The position numbers and the translations under genes were made by a program. The notes beneath the pieces were generated by a model. It was not told where the DNA came from and ran no database searches. It saw only the letters and a program-made list of their open reading frames with translations. A stretch of DNA of 64,000 nt from Chitinophagaceae bacterium (lineage in GTDB: Bacteria > Bacteroidota > Bacteroidia > Chitinophagales > Chitinophagaceae), in assembly GCA_023957155.1 (NCBI GenBank), contig JAMLHK010000005.1, forward strand, positions 305,639 through 369,638. Reading direction: 5' to 3'. Positions 8,722 to 17,046 of the stretch are shown in pieces. Every line of letters begins with the position of its first letter. Position 1 is the first letter of the stretch.

Positions 8722-9582
8722 TCAAGATACTAAGTTCAGCAGATATTTCCCATAACCGCTTTTCATAAGAGGTTCGGCAATTTTTAACAGCTGGTCTTTA
8801 TTAATGAATCCTTTTCTATAGGCTATTTCTTCAATACATGCAATTTTGATACCCTGTCTTTTCTCGATCACCTGGACGAACAACGATGCCTGCATCAGCG
8901 AATCAAAGGTGCCGGTATCTAACCAGGCTGTTCCCCGGTCTAATATAGATACTTTTAGCTTTCCCATTTGCAGGTAAGCTTTGTTGATATCGGTTATTTC
9001 ATATTCGCCTCTCGGTGAAGGAGTTAGGCTCTTTGCTATACCAATGACTTCATTGTCATAAAAGTAAAGCCCGGGCACGGCATACCTGCTTTTGGGATTT
9101 ACGGGTTTTTCTTCGATGGATAAAGCGTTCATATTTTCATCGAAGGTTACCACTCCGTATCGTTCCGGATCGCTGACTTCGTAGGCATACACTATTCCCC
9201 CATCGGGGTCAATATTATGACTTAAGGTTTGCCCCAACCCGTTTCCATAGAAAATATTATCTCCTAATACCAGGGCAACCTTTTCCTGTCCTATAAATTC
9301 TTCACCTATTACGAAAGCCTGGGCTAAACCGTTAGGTACGGCCTGTTCCGCATAGGAAAATTGAAGTCCCCACTGGCTCCCGTCCCCGAACAGTTTTTTA
9401 AAATTAGGCAGATCGTGCGGGGTTGAAATGATCAGTACTTCCCTGATACCGGCCAGCATAAGGGTTGATAAGGGATAATATATCATCGGCTTATCATAAA
9501 CAGGCATCATTTGCTTGCTGATAGCAAATGTTATCGGGTGTAGTCTTGTACCTGATCCTCCCGCCAAAATGATTCCTTTCAT
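8722..9582 (-). CDS. rfbA: Glucose-1-phosphate thymidylyltransferase
   Basis: A 286-residue nucleotidyltransferase, full length for RmlA/RfbA, which joins dTTP and glucose 1-phosphate to dTDP-glucose, the first step to dTDP-L-rhamnose. The N-terminal signature [11 protein letters not shown] is followed by [15 protein letters not shown]. The metal and sugar site lies in [12 protein letters not shown], with E-K-P and [10 protein letters not shown] further on. The other rhamnose genes (rfbB, C, D) are not in the window. It starts an apparent two-gene operon with galE. Confidence 0.95.
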   Translation of the reverse strand: MKGIILAGGSGTRLHPITFAISKQMMPVYDKPMIYYPLSTLMLAGIREVLIISTPHDLPNFKKLFGDGSQWGLQFSYAEQAVPNGLAQAFVIGEEFIGQEKVALVLGDNIFYGNGLGQTLSHNIDPDGGIVYAYEVSDPERYGVVTFDENMNALSIEEKPVNPKSRYAVPGLYFYDNEVIGIAKSLTPSPRGEYEITDINKAYLQMGKLKVSILDRGTAWLDTGTFDSLMQASLFVQVIEKRQGIKIACIEEIAYRKGFINKDQLLKIAEPLMKSGYGKYLLNLVS

Positions 9583-9637
9583 TCAGTAATATTGATCTGT
9601 TGTATTTGGGTAAATGAAAAAGCCGTTCCTGCCTTTC

Positions 9638-9658
9638 AACGAAGTTACCCACTTCGTT
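9638..9658. terminator. Hairpin between rfbA and the phosphate transporter gene
   Basis: A perfect 8-bp stem AACGAAGT / ACTTCGTT with a TACCC loop sits between the 3' end of the phosphate transporter gene and the start of rfbA. T or A tracts are weak on both sides, so it may be a weak terminator or an mRNA-processing hairpin. Confidence 0.4.
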
Positions 9659-9681
9659 TTAAAGTAAGGCCAATTAAAGGA

Positions 9682-10875
9682 TCAAAAAAAGAAATGAGAG
9701 AGCCAGTATAAGATGGCCGCCATAAGCCCGCTTATCGGGATGGTTATTATCCATGCCCAAAGCAGGTTAACGGTAACACCCCAGCGTACAGCCGACAGGC
9801 GCTTGGTGGCGCCCACCCCCATTATGGCGCCTGCAATGGTATGGGTTGTGCTTACCGGTATCTTCAGGTGTTCGGTAACGAACAGCGTCATGGCGCCTGC
9901 TGTTTCTGCAGCAACGCCTTCAAATGGGGTTACTTTAGTAATGCGGCTGCCCATTGTTTTTATTATTTTCCATCCCCCGCTTAAAGTTCCCAGCGATATG
10001 GCCGTGTAGCAGGATATAGGCACCCAGTTGGGCATTTCATCAAAAGTACTGATACTGCCCTGGGAGATGAGCGCCACAGTGATGATACCCATTACTTTTT
10101 GAGCGTCATTACCACCATGCCCGATGCTGAAAGCTGCTGAAGAGACTAATTGTAGCCGCTTAAACCAAACCGTGGACCGGTGTGCATTAAGCCTGCTGAC
10201 GTAAAGCGTAAAGACACACATGATCATTACGATAAAACCAAGCAGGAGCAGCTTAAAGTTATGAGAATGAAAGATAACCCTGGTAACATACCCTTCATAG
10301 TGTGAATGTAACAGGGCAGGATCAAATTCCATATTCCATGAAAGCAGGACTATGGTAAGTACCATAATACCAATGGAAAACAGCTTCGGCCAGATACTTT
10401 TCCTAAAGGCATTAATGAACCAAAGGGAAATAATCAGCGCCATGATCATACCCACGAGAGGAGCTAAAAAGATAAAGAGCACGATCTGGAGTACGGGCGC
10501 CATATTGATGGCATAAAATCCCGCATGAGCAATAGCTGCCCCGGCAAAGCCGCCAATTAAAGTATGAGAAGAAGAGGAAGGGATGCCAAACCACCAGGTA
10601 ATAAGATTCCAGATAATGGCAGACGACAATCCGGTTAGTACAACCTGGAGCGTAATATAGGATTCCTTTACGGTTTTGGCAATGGTATTGGCAACACCAT
10701 GATCTTTAAAGATGAAGAATGCGGCAAAGTTGAATAGTGCCGCCCAGAGTACTGCCTGAAAGGGCGTGAGTACTTTTGTGGATACGATGGTAGCAATGGA
10801 GTTAGCGGCATCGTGAAATCCGTTGATATAGTCAAAAACCAAAGCCAGAATGATAATAACAACTAATAAAGTCAT
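9682..10875 (-). CDS. Inorganic phosphate transporter, PiT family
   Basis: A 397-residue integral membrane protein with about ten hydrophobic segments. It carries the PHO-4 duplicated signature: the N-terminal copy F-D-Y-I-N-G-F-H-D-A-A-N-S-I-A-T at residues 14-29, and the second copy as G-H-G-G-N-D-A-Q-K-V-M-G near residue 254. PiT proteins carry phosphate, usually as a metal-phosphate complex, driven by the proton or sodium gradient. Its usual partner, a DUF47/PhoU-like protein, lies upstream at 12227-12916, but a 1.28-kb insertion element now separates the two genes. Expression may therefore depend on a new promoter in or next to the element. Confidence 0.93.
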   Translation of the reverse strand: MTLLVVIIILALVFDYINGFHDAANSIATIVSTKVLTPFQAVLWAALFNFAAFFIFKDHGVANTIAKTVKESYITLQVVLTGLSSAIIWNLITWWFGIPSSSSHTLIGGFAGAAIAHAGFYAINMAPVLQIVLFIFLAPLVGMIMALIISLWFINAFRKSIWPKLFSIGIMVLTIVLLSWNMEFDPALLHSHYEGYVTRVIFHSHNFKLLLLGFIVMIMCVFTLYVSRLNAHRSTVWFKRLQLVSSAAFSIGHGGNDAQKVMGIITVALISQGSISTFDEMPNWVPISCYTAISLGTLSGGWKIIKTMGSRITKVTPFEGVAAETAGAMTLFVTEHLKIPVSTTHTIAGAIMGVGATKRLSAVRWGVTVNLLWAWIITIPISGLMAAILYWLSHFFF

Positions 10876-10926
10876 GCATCCCTGTTTAAAAATATGGTAA
10901 TTAGAATACAGTGAATACTCAAATGC

Positions 10927-10938
10927 TTACACATTACG
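10927..10938. repeat. Left 12-bp direct repeat flanking IS481-type element
   Basis: TTACACATTACG occurs here and again at 12220-12231, on the two sides of the degenerate IS481-type element. The right copy overlaps the stop codon of the DUF47 gene. This is what a target-site duplication would look like. Confidence 0.6.
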
Positions 10939-12219
10939 TGTAATCGTCATCACTTAATCTGACAGTTTAGGTTTTTTAAGGCATTTGAGACAAAAATGAT
11001 TTTGAAGAAGAAGCGGCTGTAGATTCAACCGCTTTTTCATTTCCGTCTGTCAGACTATCCCTGACAGGTTGCTCCTCAGCAGCGCCTGTTTCCGTTTCGT
11101 CTGGCGATTTAAAGTTAATGCTTTGTCTGAAAAAGTTGTTGAGGTCTTTTTCATGCGCTAAATTTTTACTATCGGCAAACGTTTGTGCCGGTGTCTTGCC
11201 AAAGCAATAACGACCACTATGAGGACGCTCGCTGTTGTAAAAATCGATCCAGTGGTCAACATTGATTGAAGTTCCTCCAGCGTGTTGTAGAGCTTTTTTC
11301 TAAAAGCAATCGCGTAAAATTCTTCCTGCATGGTGCGGTGGAACCGTTCGCAAATGCCATTAGTTTGAGGGCTCTTTGCTTTGGTCTTGGTGTGGTCAAT
11401 ATCTTCAATATTGAGATAAAGCTGATATTCGTGATGCTCTCTTGCCCCGCAATATTCGGTTCCTCTATCGGTAAGAATACGTAACATCACTTTATATCCT
11501 GTTCCTGATAAAAAGGAAGTACTTTGTCATTGAGCATATCGGCTGCTACCAAAGCATTTTTCCGATCATAGACCTTTGCAAAAGCCACCCGTGTATAGGT
11601 ATCTATAAACGTCTGCCGGTATATTTTACCTACGCCTTTAATGTAGCCAACATAGTAAGTATCCTGCGACCCCAGGTAACCTGGATGATGAGTTTCAATT
11701 TCGCCTTTGCTTTGTTCGTCTTCTTTTTCTTTTCCAGTGCTGCCACCTGTGCATCGGTAAGAACAAGACCGTCTTGTTGAACTTTGGCTTCTAATGCTTT
11801 TAAACGCTTTTGAAAGGTCTCCAGGTCATGACGGAGCCAGACACTTCTAACAGTCGATGGTGCTACCATTGCTCCCCTTTAAGCAACTCATTACTCACAC
11901 GCTGTTGCCCGTGAGCTGGTTGCTCGGTTGCATAGGCCACTACAACATCTTCTAATGCTTTTTCAATACGGTTCTTCAACAATGGCTTACTACGGCTAAT
12001 CTCCTTCAAGGCCATCTCACCGCCCTCTTCATATAATTTCTGGAACCGATAAAAACTGTCGCGGGAGTATCCCATTACTTTACAGGCTTCAGAAACATTA
12101 CCCAGTTTCTCCGCTGCTTTAGAACACCCAACTTCGGCTGAATTAACTTTTTTTGTGTTGTCATCTTAATCTGTTTTTAAATTAACTAATTTAAGAATTG
12201 TCAGATTAAGTTTTAACTA
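10939..12219 (-). mobile_element. Degenerate IS481-type insertion sequence
   Basis: A 1281-bp element inserted between the DUF47 gene and the phosphate transporter gene. It is flanked by the 12-bp direct repeat TTACACATTACG. Inside each end lies an inverted repeat, ACTTAATCTGACAGTT at 10952-10967 and its near-complement at 12196-12211 (15 of 16 positions match). If the direct repeat is the target duplication, the inverted repeats are 13 and 8 bp in from the tips, so the exact ends are uncertain. The one transposase gene is broken by several frameshifts. IS481 assignment rests on protein segments such as L-T-D-R-G-T-E-Y-C-G and E-R-P-H-S-G-R-Y-C-F-G-K-T-P. Confidence 0.75.
10976..12164 (-). 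pseudogene. IS481-type transposase, multiply frameshifted
   Basis: Read in a composite of frames, the minus strand gives a nearly complete IS481 transposase. It starts with an ATG at 12164 ([15 protein letters not shown]), then a helix-turn-helix ([12 protein letters not shown]), a middle part Y-Y-V-G-Y-I-K-G-V-G-K-I-Y-R-Q, a catalytic-domain part (L-T-D-R-G-T-E-Y-C-G, T-N-G-I-C-E-R-F-H) and an end at the TAA at 10976. Frame changes are needed near 12120, 11870, 11695, 11487 and 11258. Apart from these indels the coding sequence looks conserved with almost no internal stops, which suggests recent decay or sequence errors. Confidence 0.75.
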
Positions 12220-12231
12220 TTACACATTACG
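12220..12231. repeat. Right 12-bp direct repeat flanking IS481-type element
   Basis: Second copy of TTACACATTACG. Its last five bases contain the complement of the TAA stop of the DUF47 gene, so insertion did not truncate that protein. Confidence 0.6.
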
Positions 12232-12916
12232 CATATTTCACAATGATGGACTCAATAACGTTAGCCGCATCCTCACATTTGTCCGTCGCTATTTCCATAG
12301 CCTGGTAGATCTCTCTTTTCTTAATCACTTCTTTGGCGTCTAATTCTGTAGCGAACAAGTGCTCAATACTCATGTCAAAAACATCGTCTGCCTGGTTTTC
12401 TATACTGTTGATCTTTACAAGCGATTCCGTGATCTGGCGGAGATTTTTCATGTCGCGTAATTCATGAACCGCCCCCTTGATATGCTCACAGGCCTGTACA
12501 ATCAGGTCTGCGAACTTCCGCATTCCCTGGTCGTTGGGGTTAACACGGTAAAATTTTATTTTTTTTGAGGAGGCAAAAATATAGTCCGCAATGTCGTCTA
12601 ATGCCGATGCCAGGTAGTGAATATCCTCACGGTCAAAGGGGGTGATGAAATTCCTGCCTAATTCGGTAAAAATCTTATGGGTGAGATCATCATTTACGTG
12701 TTCCAGCTCTTCGATCCGGGAAGCAATTTCTGCCCTTTTATCGTATTCGGGTTCATTTACCACTTCCTTTAATTTCCTGGCCATTTCGAGTACTACAACA
12801 GCAACTTCCTCAAAGAGCTGATAAAATACCCGGTCTTTAGGCAGAAAGATCTTCATTATAGAATTGATCATATCGGAAACTTTGGGCAAAAATAAAGGTA
12901 TCATTTTCCGGATCAT
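12227..12916 (-). CDS. DUF47 family PhoU-like protein
   Basis: A 229-residue, mostly helical protein of the DUF47 (PhoU-related) family, which in many bacteria is paired with a PiT phosphate transporter and is thought to modulate it. Typical segments are E-E-L-E-H-V-N-D-D-L-T-H-K-I-F, F-I-T-P-F-D-R-E-D-I-H-Y-L-A, and A-L-D-D-I-A-D-Y-I-F. Asp and Glu clusters are likely metal ligands, as in PhoU. Later ATGs near residues 16 and 21 are also possible starts. The gene precedes the transporter on the same strand and was probably its operon partner before an insertion element split them. Confidence 0.88.
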   Translation of the reverse strand: MIRKMIPLFLPKVSDMINSIMKIFLPKDRVFYQLFEEVAVVVLEMARKLKEVVNEPEYDKRAEIASRIEELEHVNDDLTHKIFTELGRNFITPFDREDIHYLASALDDIADYIFASSKKIKFYRVNPNDQGMRKFADLIVQACEHIKGAVHELRDMKNLRQITESLVKINSIENQADDVFDMSIEHLFATELDAKEVIKKREIYQAMEIATDKCEDAANVIESIIVKYA

Positions 12917-13135
12917 TCCAAATCCAAGAGTTAATAATTTCTTAACATTGGGTCAGAGAAGCATGGAATTTCCTGACGGGAAACCGGGTAATCTTTAGTC
13001 CCGGATAGCATTCCAACGGGTTGGTTACCCGAAAAATAAGCCGGATTTGTGTTGATGTAGGGTAAAAATATGTGATGAGTAACTGAAGTGTATGCACCGG
13101 GCAGAGGTGTATCGTTGCAGCCGTTGACCGGGCTA

Positions 13136-13423
13136 CTATAGCCCCAGTGTTTTATTCAGTTGCTCCTCTATTTTGGTAAGTGTATTGGTAACATCCTTCT
13201 CCCAAAACGTTGATTTTCCGCTCTGTAGCTGGGTCGCGTACCAGAGCAGCACCATGGAAATATAGTCCTGCATGTCCTTGCCCGCAAACTCCGTTTTGAA
13301 CTCAATGATCTTATCATTAATGATCTTTATGGTTTTTCTCACCTGTTCTTCATCTTCCGGCGCCACTTTAATCCGGTAAGTTCTGTCGCCGATTCCAATA
13401 TTTATTACGATAAGCGTTTGCAT
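13136..13423 (-). CDS. zapA: Cell division protein ZapA
   Basis: A 95-residue protein if it starts at the ATG at 13423 (M-Q-T-L-I-V-I-N-I-G-I-G-D-R-T-Y-R-I-K-V); a start ten codons earlier adds only a low-complexity stretch. It has the ZapA pattern: an N-terminal strand pair with R-T-Y-R-I, then a long helix of the form D-K-I-I-E-F-K-T-E-F-A-G-K-D-M-Q-D-Y, and a C-terminal coiled coil. ZapA binds and bundles FtsZ at the division site. Together with the coiled-coil gene at 13794-14084 and pheT this matches a Bacteroidota gene order, but a small plus-strand gene sits between the two. Confidence 0.85.
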   Translation of the reverse strand: MQTLIVINIGIGDRTYRIKVAPEDEEQVRKTIKIINDKIIEFKTEFAGKDMQDYISMVLLWYATQLQSGKSTFWEKDVTNTLTKIEEQLNKTLGL

Positions 13424-13538
13424 ATAAAAAATATTAATGTTATATTTATCCACAATTTATAAACAGCGGATAGTGTATATCCCGGTGATAAATATAAACC
13501 CAATTTGATGAAATCAGAATCATAAAAAAATATTTACG

Positions 13539-13793
13539 ATGCATGCAAGATTAAGATCAATGACATTTATTGATTCACTGTTCTTTGAGCTCAGTGATGC
13601 TACCGATTCTTCTTTAAAGGCCGTACTTAAAGATGAAAAAGGGAAGGTATGCAGCATGTTGGAAACAGAAGTGGGATGCGCGCAGAAATTTTTCCGGTGG
13701 GAAGGGCTTAATGACCTGCCGTATGGGGTATATACTCTTGAGCTGACCGGCGGTAAGGTAGAGCAACGCATGCGATTAGTAAAAAGGGTTTAA
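13539..13793 (+). CDS. Small hypothetical beta-rich protein
   Basis: An 84-residue protein not confidently recognised. An ATG eight codons in gives an alternative start (M-T-F-I-D-S-L-F-F). The second half, with L-P-Y-G-V-Y-T-L-E-L-T-G-G and then R-M-R-L-V-K-R-V, has the strand-turn-strand pattern seen at the ends of type IX sorting domains, but there is no signal peptide and no upstream cargo, so it is probably a free cytoplasmic domain. It is divergent from zapA (85-bp spacer with room for promoters) and its stop abuts the stop of the coiled-coil gene on the other strand. Confidence 0.5.
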   Translation: MHARLRSMTFIDSLFFELSDATDSSLKAVLKDEKGKVCSMLETEVGCAQKFFRWEGLNDLPYGVYTLELTGGKVEQRMRLVKRV

Positions 13794-14084
13794 TTACTGA
13801 TTCGTCAGCAAAGAAATACATTGATCAATTTCCTTAATATATGTATTGATTCGTTTTTCCAAAGCCGATTTAGCTTCCTGATCAGCCTCACCGGATGATA
13901 TTCTGGCAATCTCCAACTGTTGTTCTAACCATACTGCCCGCTCCTTTATATTTTGCTCACTTCCCTTAATTTGTTCCAGGTCCTGCTTTAGCCTTTCGTT
14001 TTCTTTCAGCAATAGCTGATGCTGCCTGATCAGCAGTTGTAGCTTTTCGTTTACCCGGTTGATATGTTCATTAAGCTGGTCCAT
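13794..14084 (-). CDS. Coiled-coil protein, ZapB-like
   Basis: A 96-residue protein from the ATG at 14084 (M-D-Q-L-N-E-H-I-N-R-V). It is nearly all heptad-patterned coiled coil, for example L-Q-L-L-I-R-Q-H-Q-L-L-L-K-E-N-E-R-L-K-Q, with a short C-terminal helix. Size and structure resemble ZapB-type division coiled coils. The position just downstream of pheT and upstream of zapA supports a role with ZapA at the Z-ring. No enzymatic motif is present. The ZapB-like call rests on length, coiled coil and neighbours, not on a recognised signature. Confidence 0.6.
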   Translation of the reverse strand: MDQLNEHINRVNEKLQLLIRQHQLLLKENERLKQDLEQIKGSEQNIKERAVWLEQQLEIARISSGEADQEAKSALEKRINTYIKEIDQCISLLTNQ

Positions 14085-14109
14085 GCAACTTAGCAATGCA
14101 AAATATTGT

Positions 14110-16539
14110 TTATTTTCTTATTTCTGCCGGCAACTCCTGCTCGAAGGTATGCATGATCTTTTTCATCATACCCTCAATTTCATTATCTGTTAATGTTTTT
14201 TCGTTATCCCGGAACGTAAGATTGATGGCAAAGGATTTTTTCCCTAGGCCGAGTTTATCGCTTTCAAAAACATCGAAAAGTTTTATGGCTTTCAGCTTTT
14301 TGATATTTAACTTTTTGACGGACTGCTCAATTCTTTCATAGGGAAGTTGTTTGTCCACTACAATGGAAAGGTCACGCTGAACCGCCGGGAATTTCGGAAT
14401 TTCCGAATAGCCGGGTTGTTGCTTTGATGCGTGGCGTTCTATCTTTTCCCATTCCAGCTCCGCATACCAAACCGGCTGTTTAATATCGAATTGCCTGAGA
14501 ATGGATGCATCAGCCAGTCCCAGTGTAATCAGGGTATCTCCGTTAATTTGTATTTGTAACCCGTAGCTAAGATACGGCACAGAAACGGGTTGTGATTGAT
14601 AACGGGATAAGCCGGCCGTACATAAAATACTTTCGGCGATGCCTTTCAGGTAGTAAAAATCACTTTTGTCTTCTGCAGATTTCCAGGAGGCTTCCTTTAG
14701 CAGCCCGGTTATATACAGGCATAGTTTTTCTTTTTCATCGTACTTCCCCACTCCGGTGCTATGGTAGGTTTTTCCAAATTCAAACAGGCGAAGGTTATTG
14801 TTTTTGTGATTAATATTATGGGATACGCATTCCAGCCCGGTTTCCAGCATCGAGGGGCGCATAATATTTAATCCGATGCTCAGGCTGTTGAGCATTTTTA
14901 CCGCGGTTTGTAATGTGGTTTCATCAAAATATGCGCTGTTAGTAATAGAGTTGGTAAATATTTCATTGAACCCGTTGCCGGCCAGGAAATGAGCGATCTT
15001 TTCTGTTAATGCCGCCTTATGAGTCATATTTTCTACAGACGGGCTGATGGTTATTCTGCCCGGTATGGCTACATTGTCGTAACCGTCAATTCGCATGATC
15101 TCTTCCACTATATCGGCAGGTAATTCAATGTCCGGTTTGCTAAACGGTACGGCCACCCGTATTTTATCTGTATCTTCTTCCAGTATACCGAATCCCGAAT
15201 GGGTGAGTGTTGTTCTTATGGTATCCGGATGATAGTTTTTCCCGCTCAGCTTTTTGAGATAGTGGTACGTAAGCGTAACCTCTTTCTGTGCTTTGGGGTT
15301 GGGGTATACATCAATAATGTCTGATGCGATCATTCCTCCCGCCAGCTCCTTTATCAGTAAAGCCGCCCGTTTTAATACCGTTACGGTATTGCTGATATCT
15401 GTTCCTTTCTCAAACCGGGCCGCGGCATCGGTGCGAAGGTTATGCCGGAAAGAAGTTTTACGGATAGTAACCGGATTGAACCACGCGCTTTCTAAAAAAA
15501 TATGCTTTGTTTTATCCGTAACCCCGCTGTGCAGTCCGCCAAATACGCCACCGAAGCACATCGGTTCGCCCCCGCCGTTACATATCATCAGGTCGTCAGC
15601 GTGCAACTTTCTTTCTTTTTCATCCAGGGTGATAAAGGGCGTACCTTCCGGAAGATTTTTTATAATGATTTCATTGCCTTTGATCTTCTCTGCATCAAAT
15701 GCATGCAGCGGCTGTCCGGTTTCGTGCAGTATAAAATTGGTAATATCTACGATGTTGTTGATAGGACGTAGCCCCACCGAGCGGATGCGTTGCTTAAGCC
15801 ACTCGGGACTTTCCGTGATGCTAACATTTTCAATAAGCACTCCGCTGTACCTTTCGCAAGCTTTATTGTTTTCAATTTTTACTTCAAAGGTCGTTCCCTG
15901 CTTATCTTTTTTAAAATGTGCGTTATACGGGTATTTAACCGAGTAATCTTTCTTTTCGTGAACGCTCAGGTAAGCGCAGACGTCCCGGGCTACTCCCAGG
16001 TGGCTCATGGCATCCATACGGTTAGGGGTAAGTCCTATTTCGTAGATCCAATCGCTTTGGAGCCGGAAATAGGTTGCGGCAGGAGTACCGGGGCGGATAT
16101 CATCCGATAAAACCATTATACCCTCGTGACTGTTACCTAGTCCTGTTTCGTCTTCCGCGCAAATCATTCCATGACTTTCTATACCGCGTATAGTGGCTGT
16201 TTTCATCGTAACCGGGTTACCGTTAACCGGGAAAATAGTGGCACCGATAGGGGCGACCACTACTTTTTGGCCGGCAGCAACATTCGGAGCGCCGCATACA
16301 ATTTGTAGCGGTTCACCGGCGCCAATATCCACTTTCGTTAAACGGAGCTTATCTGCATTAGGATGCTTTTCTGTTTCCAGAACGTGTCCAATAACCAAGC
16401 CCTTCAGTCCGCCTTTAACATCTTCAACCTGCTCAAAATTTTCAACTTCCAGCCCCAGTGAGGTTAATATAACAGCCAGATTTTCGGGGGTAATATCAAC
16501 CGGTAGATATTCGCCGAGCCAATTATAACTTATCGTCAT
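14110..16539 (-). CDS. pheT: Phenylalanine--tRNA ligase beta subunit
   Basis: An 809-residue protein, the usual length for bacterial PheT. Domains in order: B1 with an EMAP/OB-type tRNA-binding module (residues about 40-155, G-L-V-I-G-H-V-L-E-T-E-K-H-P-N-A-D-K-L), the B3/B4 editing domain (C-E-R-Y-S-G-V-L-I-E ... N-I-V-D-I-T-N-F-I-L-H-E-T-G-Q-P-L-H), the B5 domain, a catalytic-like fold, and a C-terminal anticodon-binding FDX-ACB domain (Y-S-E-I-P-K-F-P-A-V-Q-R-D-L-S). It pairs with PheS to charge tRNA-Phe; pheS is not in the window. A -7 element lies 49 bp upstream. Confidence 0.97.
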   Translation of the reverse strand: MTISYNWLGEYLPVDITPENLAVILTSLGLEVENFEQVEDVKGGLKGLVIGHVLETEKHPNADKLRLTKVDIGAGEPLQIVCGAPNVAAGQKVVVAPIGATIFPVNGNPVTMKTATIRGIESHGMICAEDETGLGNSHEGIMVLSDDIRPGTPAATYFRLQSDWIYEIGLTPNRMDAMSHLGVARDVCAYLSVHEKKDYSVKYPYNAHFKKDKQGTTFEVKIENNKACERYSGVLIENVSITESPEWLKQRIRSVGLRPINNIVDITNFILHETGQPLHAFDAEKIKGNEIIIKNLPEGTPFITLDEKERKLHADDLMICNGGGEPMCFGGVFGGLHSGVTDKTKHIFLESAWFNPVTIRKTSFRHNLRTDAAARFEKGTDISNTVTVLKRAALLIKELAGGMIASDIIDVYPNPKAQKEVTLTYHYLKKLSGKNYHPDTIRTTLTHSGFGILEEDTDKIRVAVPFSKPDIELPADIVEEIMRIDGYDNVAIPGRITISPSVENMTHKAALTEKIAHFLAGNGFNEIFTNSITNSAYFDETTLQTAVKMLNSLSIGLNIMRPSMLETGLECVSHNINHKNNNLRLFEFGKTYHSTGVGKYDEKEKLCLYITGLLKEASWKSAEDKSDFYYLKGIAESILCTAGLSRYQSQPVSVPYLSYGLQIQINGDTLITLGLADASILRQFDIKQPVWYAELEWEKIERHASKQQPGYSEIPKFPAVQRDLSIVVDKQLPYERIEQSVKKLNIKKLKAIKLFDVFESDKLGLGKKSFAINLTFRDNEKTLTDNEIEGMMKKIMHTFEQELPAEIRK

Positions 16540-17046
16540 ATAATGATTACTTCTTTTTCAAATTCAATAACCTAAAACAGCGTGCCGGCAAAGATAAATA
16601 AATTACAATGGGCATTGAAAAAGCCTGTAACTCCATACTGTAATTATATCAAGCCAGCCAAAAAAAACGAGCTGAATTATTACGCACAGCGGGTGTGCAT
16701 TACCTGCTTTAATTACAGCATTATTTCATTAAATTGTGCATAAATGCAAAAAAACAGTGCAAAACCATGTAGAAGCAGTGTAAAACCCTGTTGATAGATT
16801 TTAATAAAAAAAAGTAGAGTGGTAATTTGGTTATCAAAAATCAATGGTATTAAATTCGCCGTCCTGACACCATGATAACCCTCCGGCGTTCATACCAGAT
16901 AGTTGCAGTATAATTTCGGGAGCATAAAGACGGGCAATATCGTTTACACTAACCGGGAAGAGGGGTGTGGATGGTATAAAGAGGGTTGTTATAGGCTGGC
17001 AGGAGTCATGGGAAGAAAGGTATTTCACCCTATATAAAAACATTTA
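16540..17046. other. Divergent intergenic region, pheT / dnaB
   Basis: About 500 bp between two divergent essential genes. It holds the pheT promoter (TATCTTTG on the minus strand at 16589-16596), a pair of direct repeats CAGTGCAAAACC (16755-16766) and CAGTGTAAAACC (16776-16787) spaced 21 bp, and an AT-rich stretch before dnaB. A 69-codon minus-strand frame at 16834-17043 has no recognisable features and is not called as a gene. Confidence 0.55.
16589..16596 (-). promoter_or_regulatory. pheT promoter -7 element
   Basis: On the minus strand this reads TATCTTTG, a perfect match to the Bacteroidota -7 consensus TAnnTTTG, leaving a leader of roughly 40-45 nt before the pheT ATG. Confidence 0.6.

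Noticed and set aside
16834-17043. 69-codon minus-strand frame between pheT and dnaB
   Set aside because: No domain, no signal and no promoter; it lies in the dnaB control region and is probably chance.
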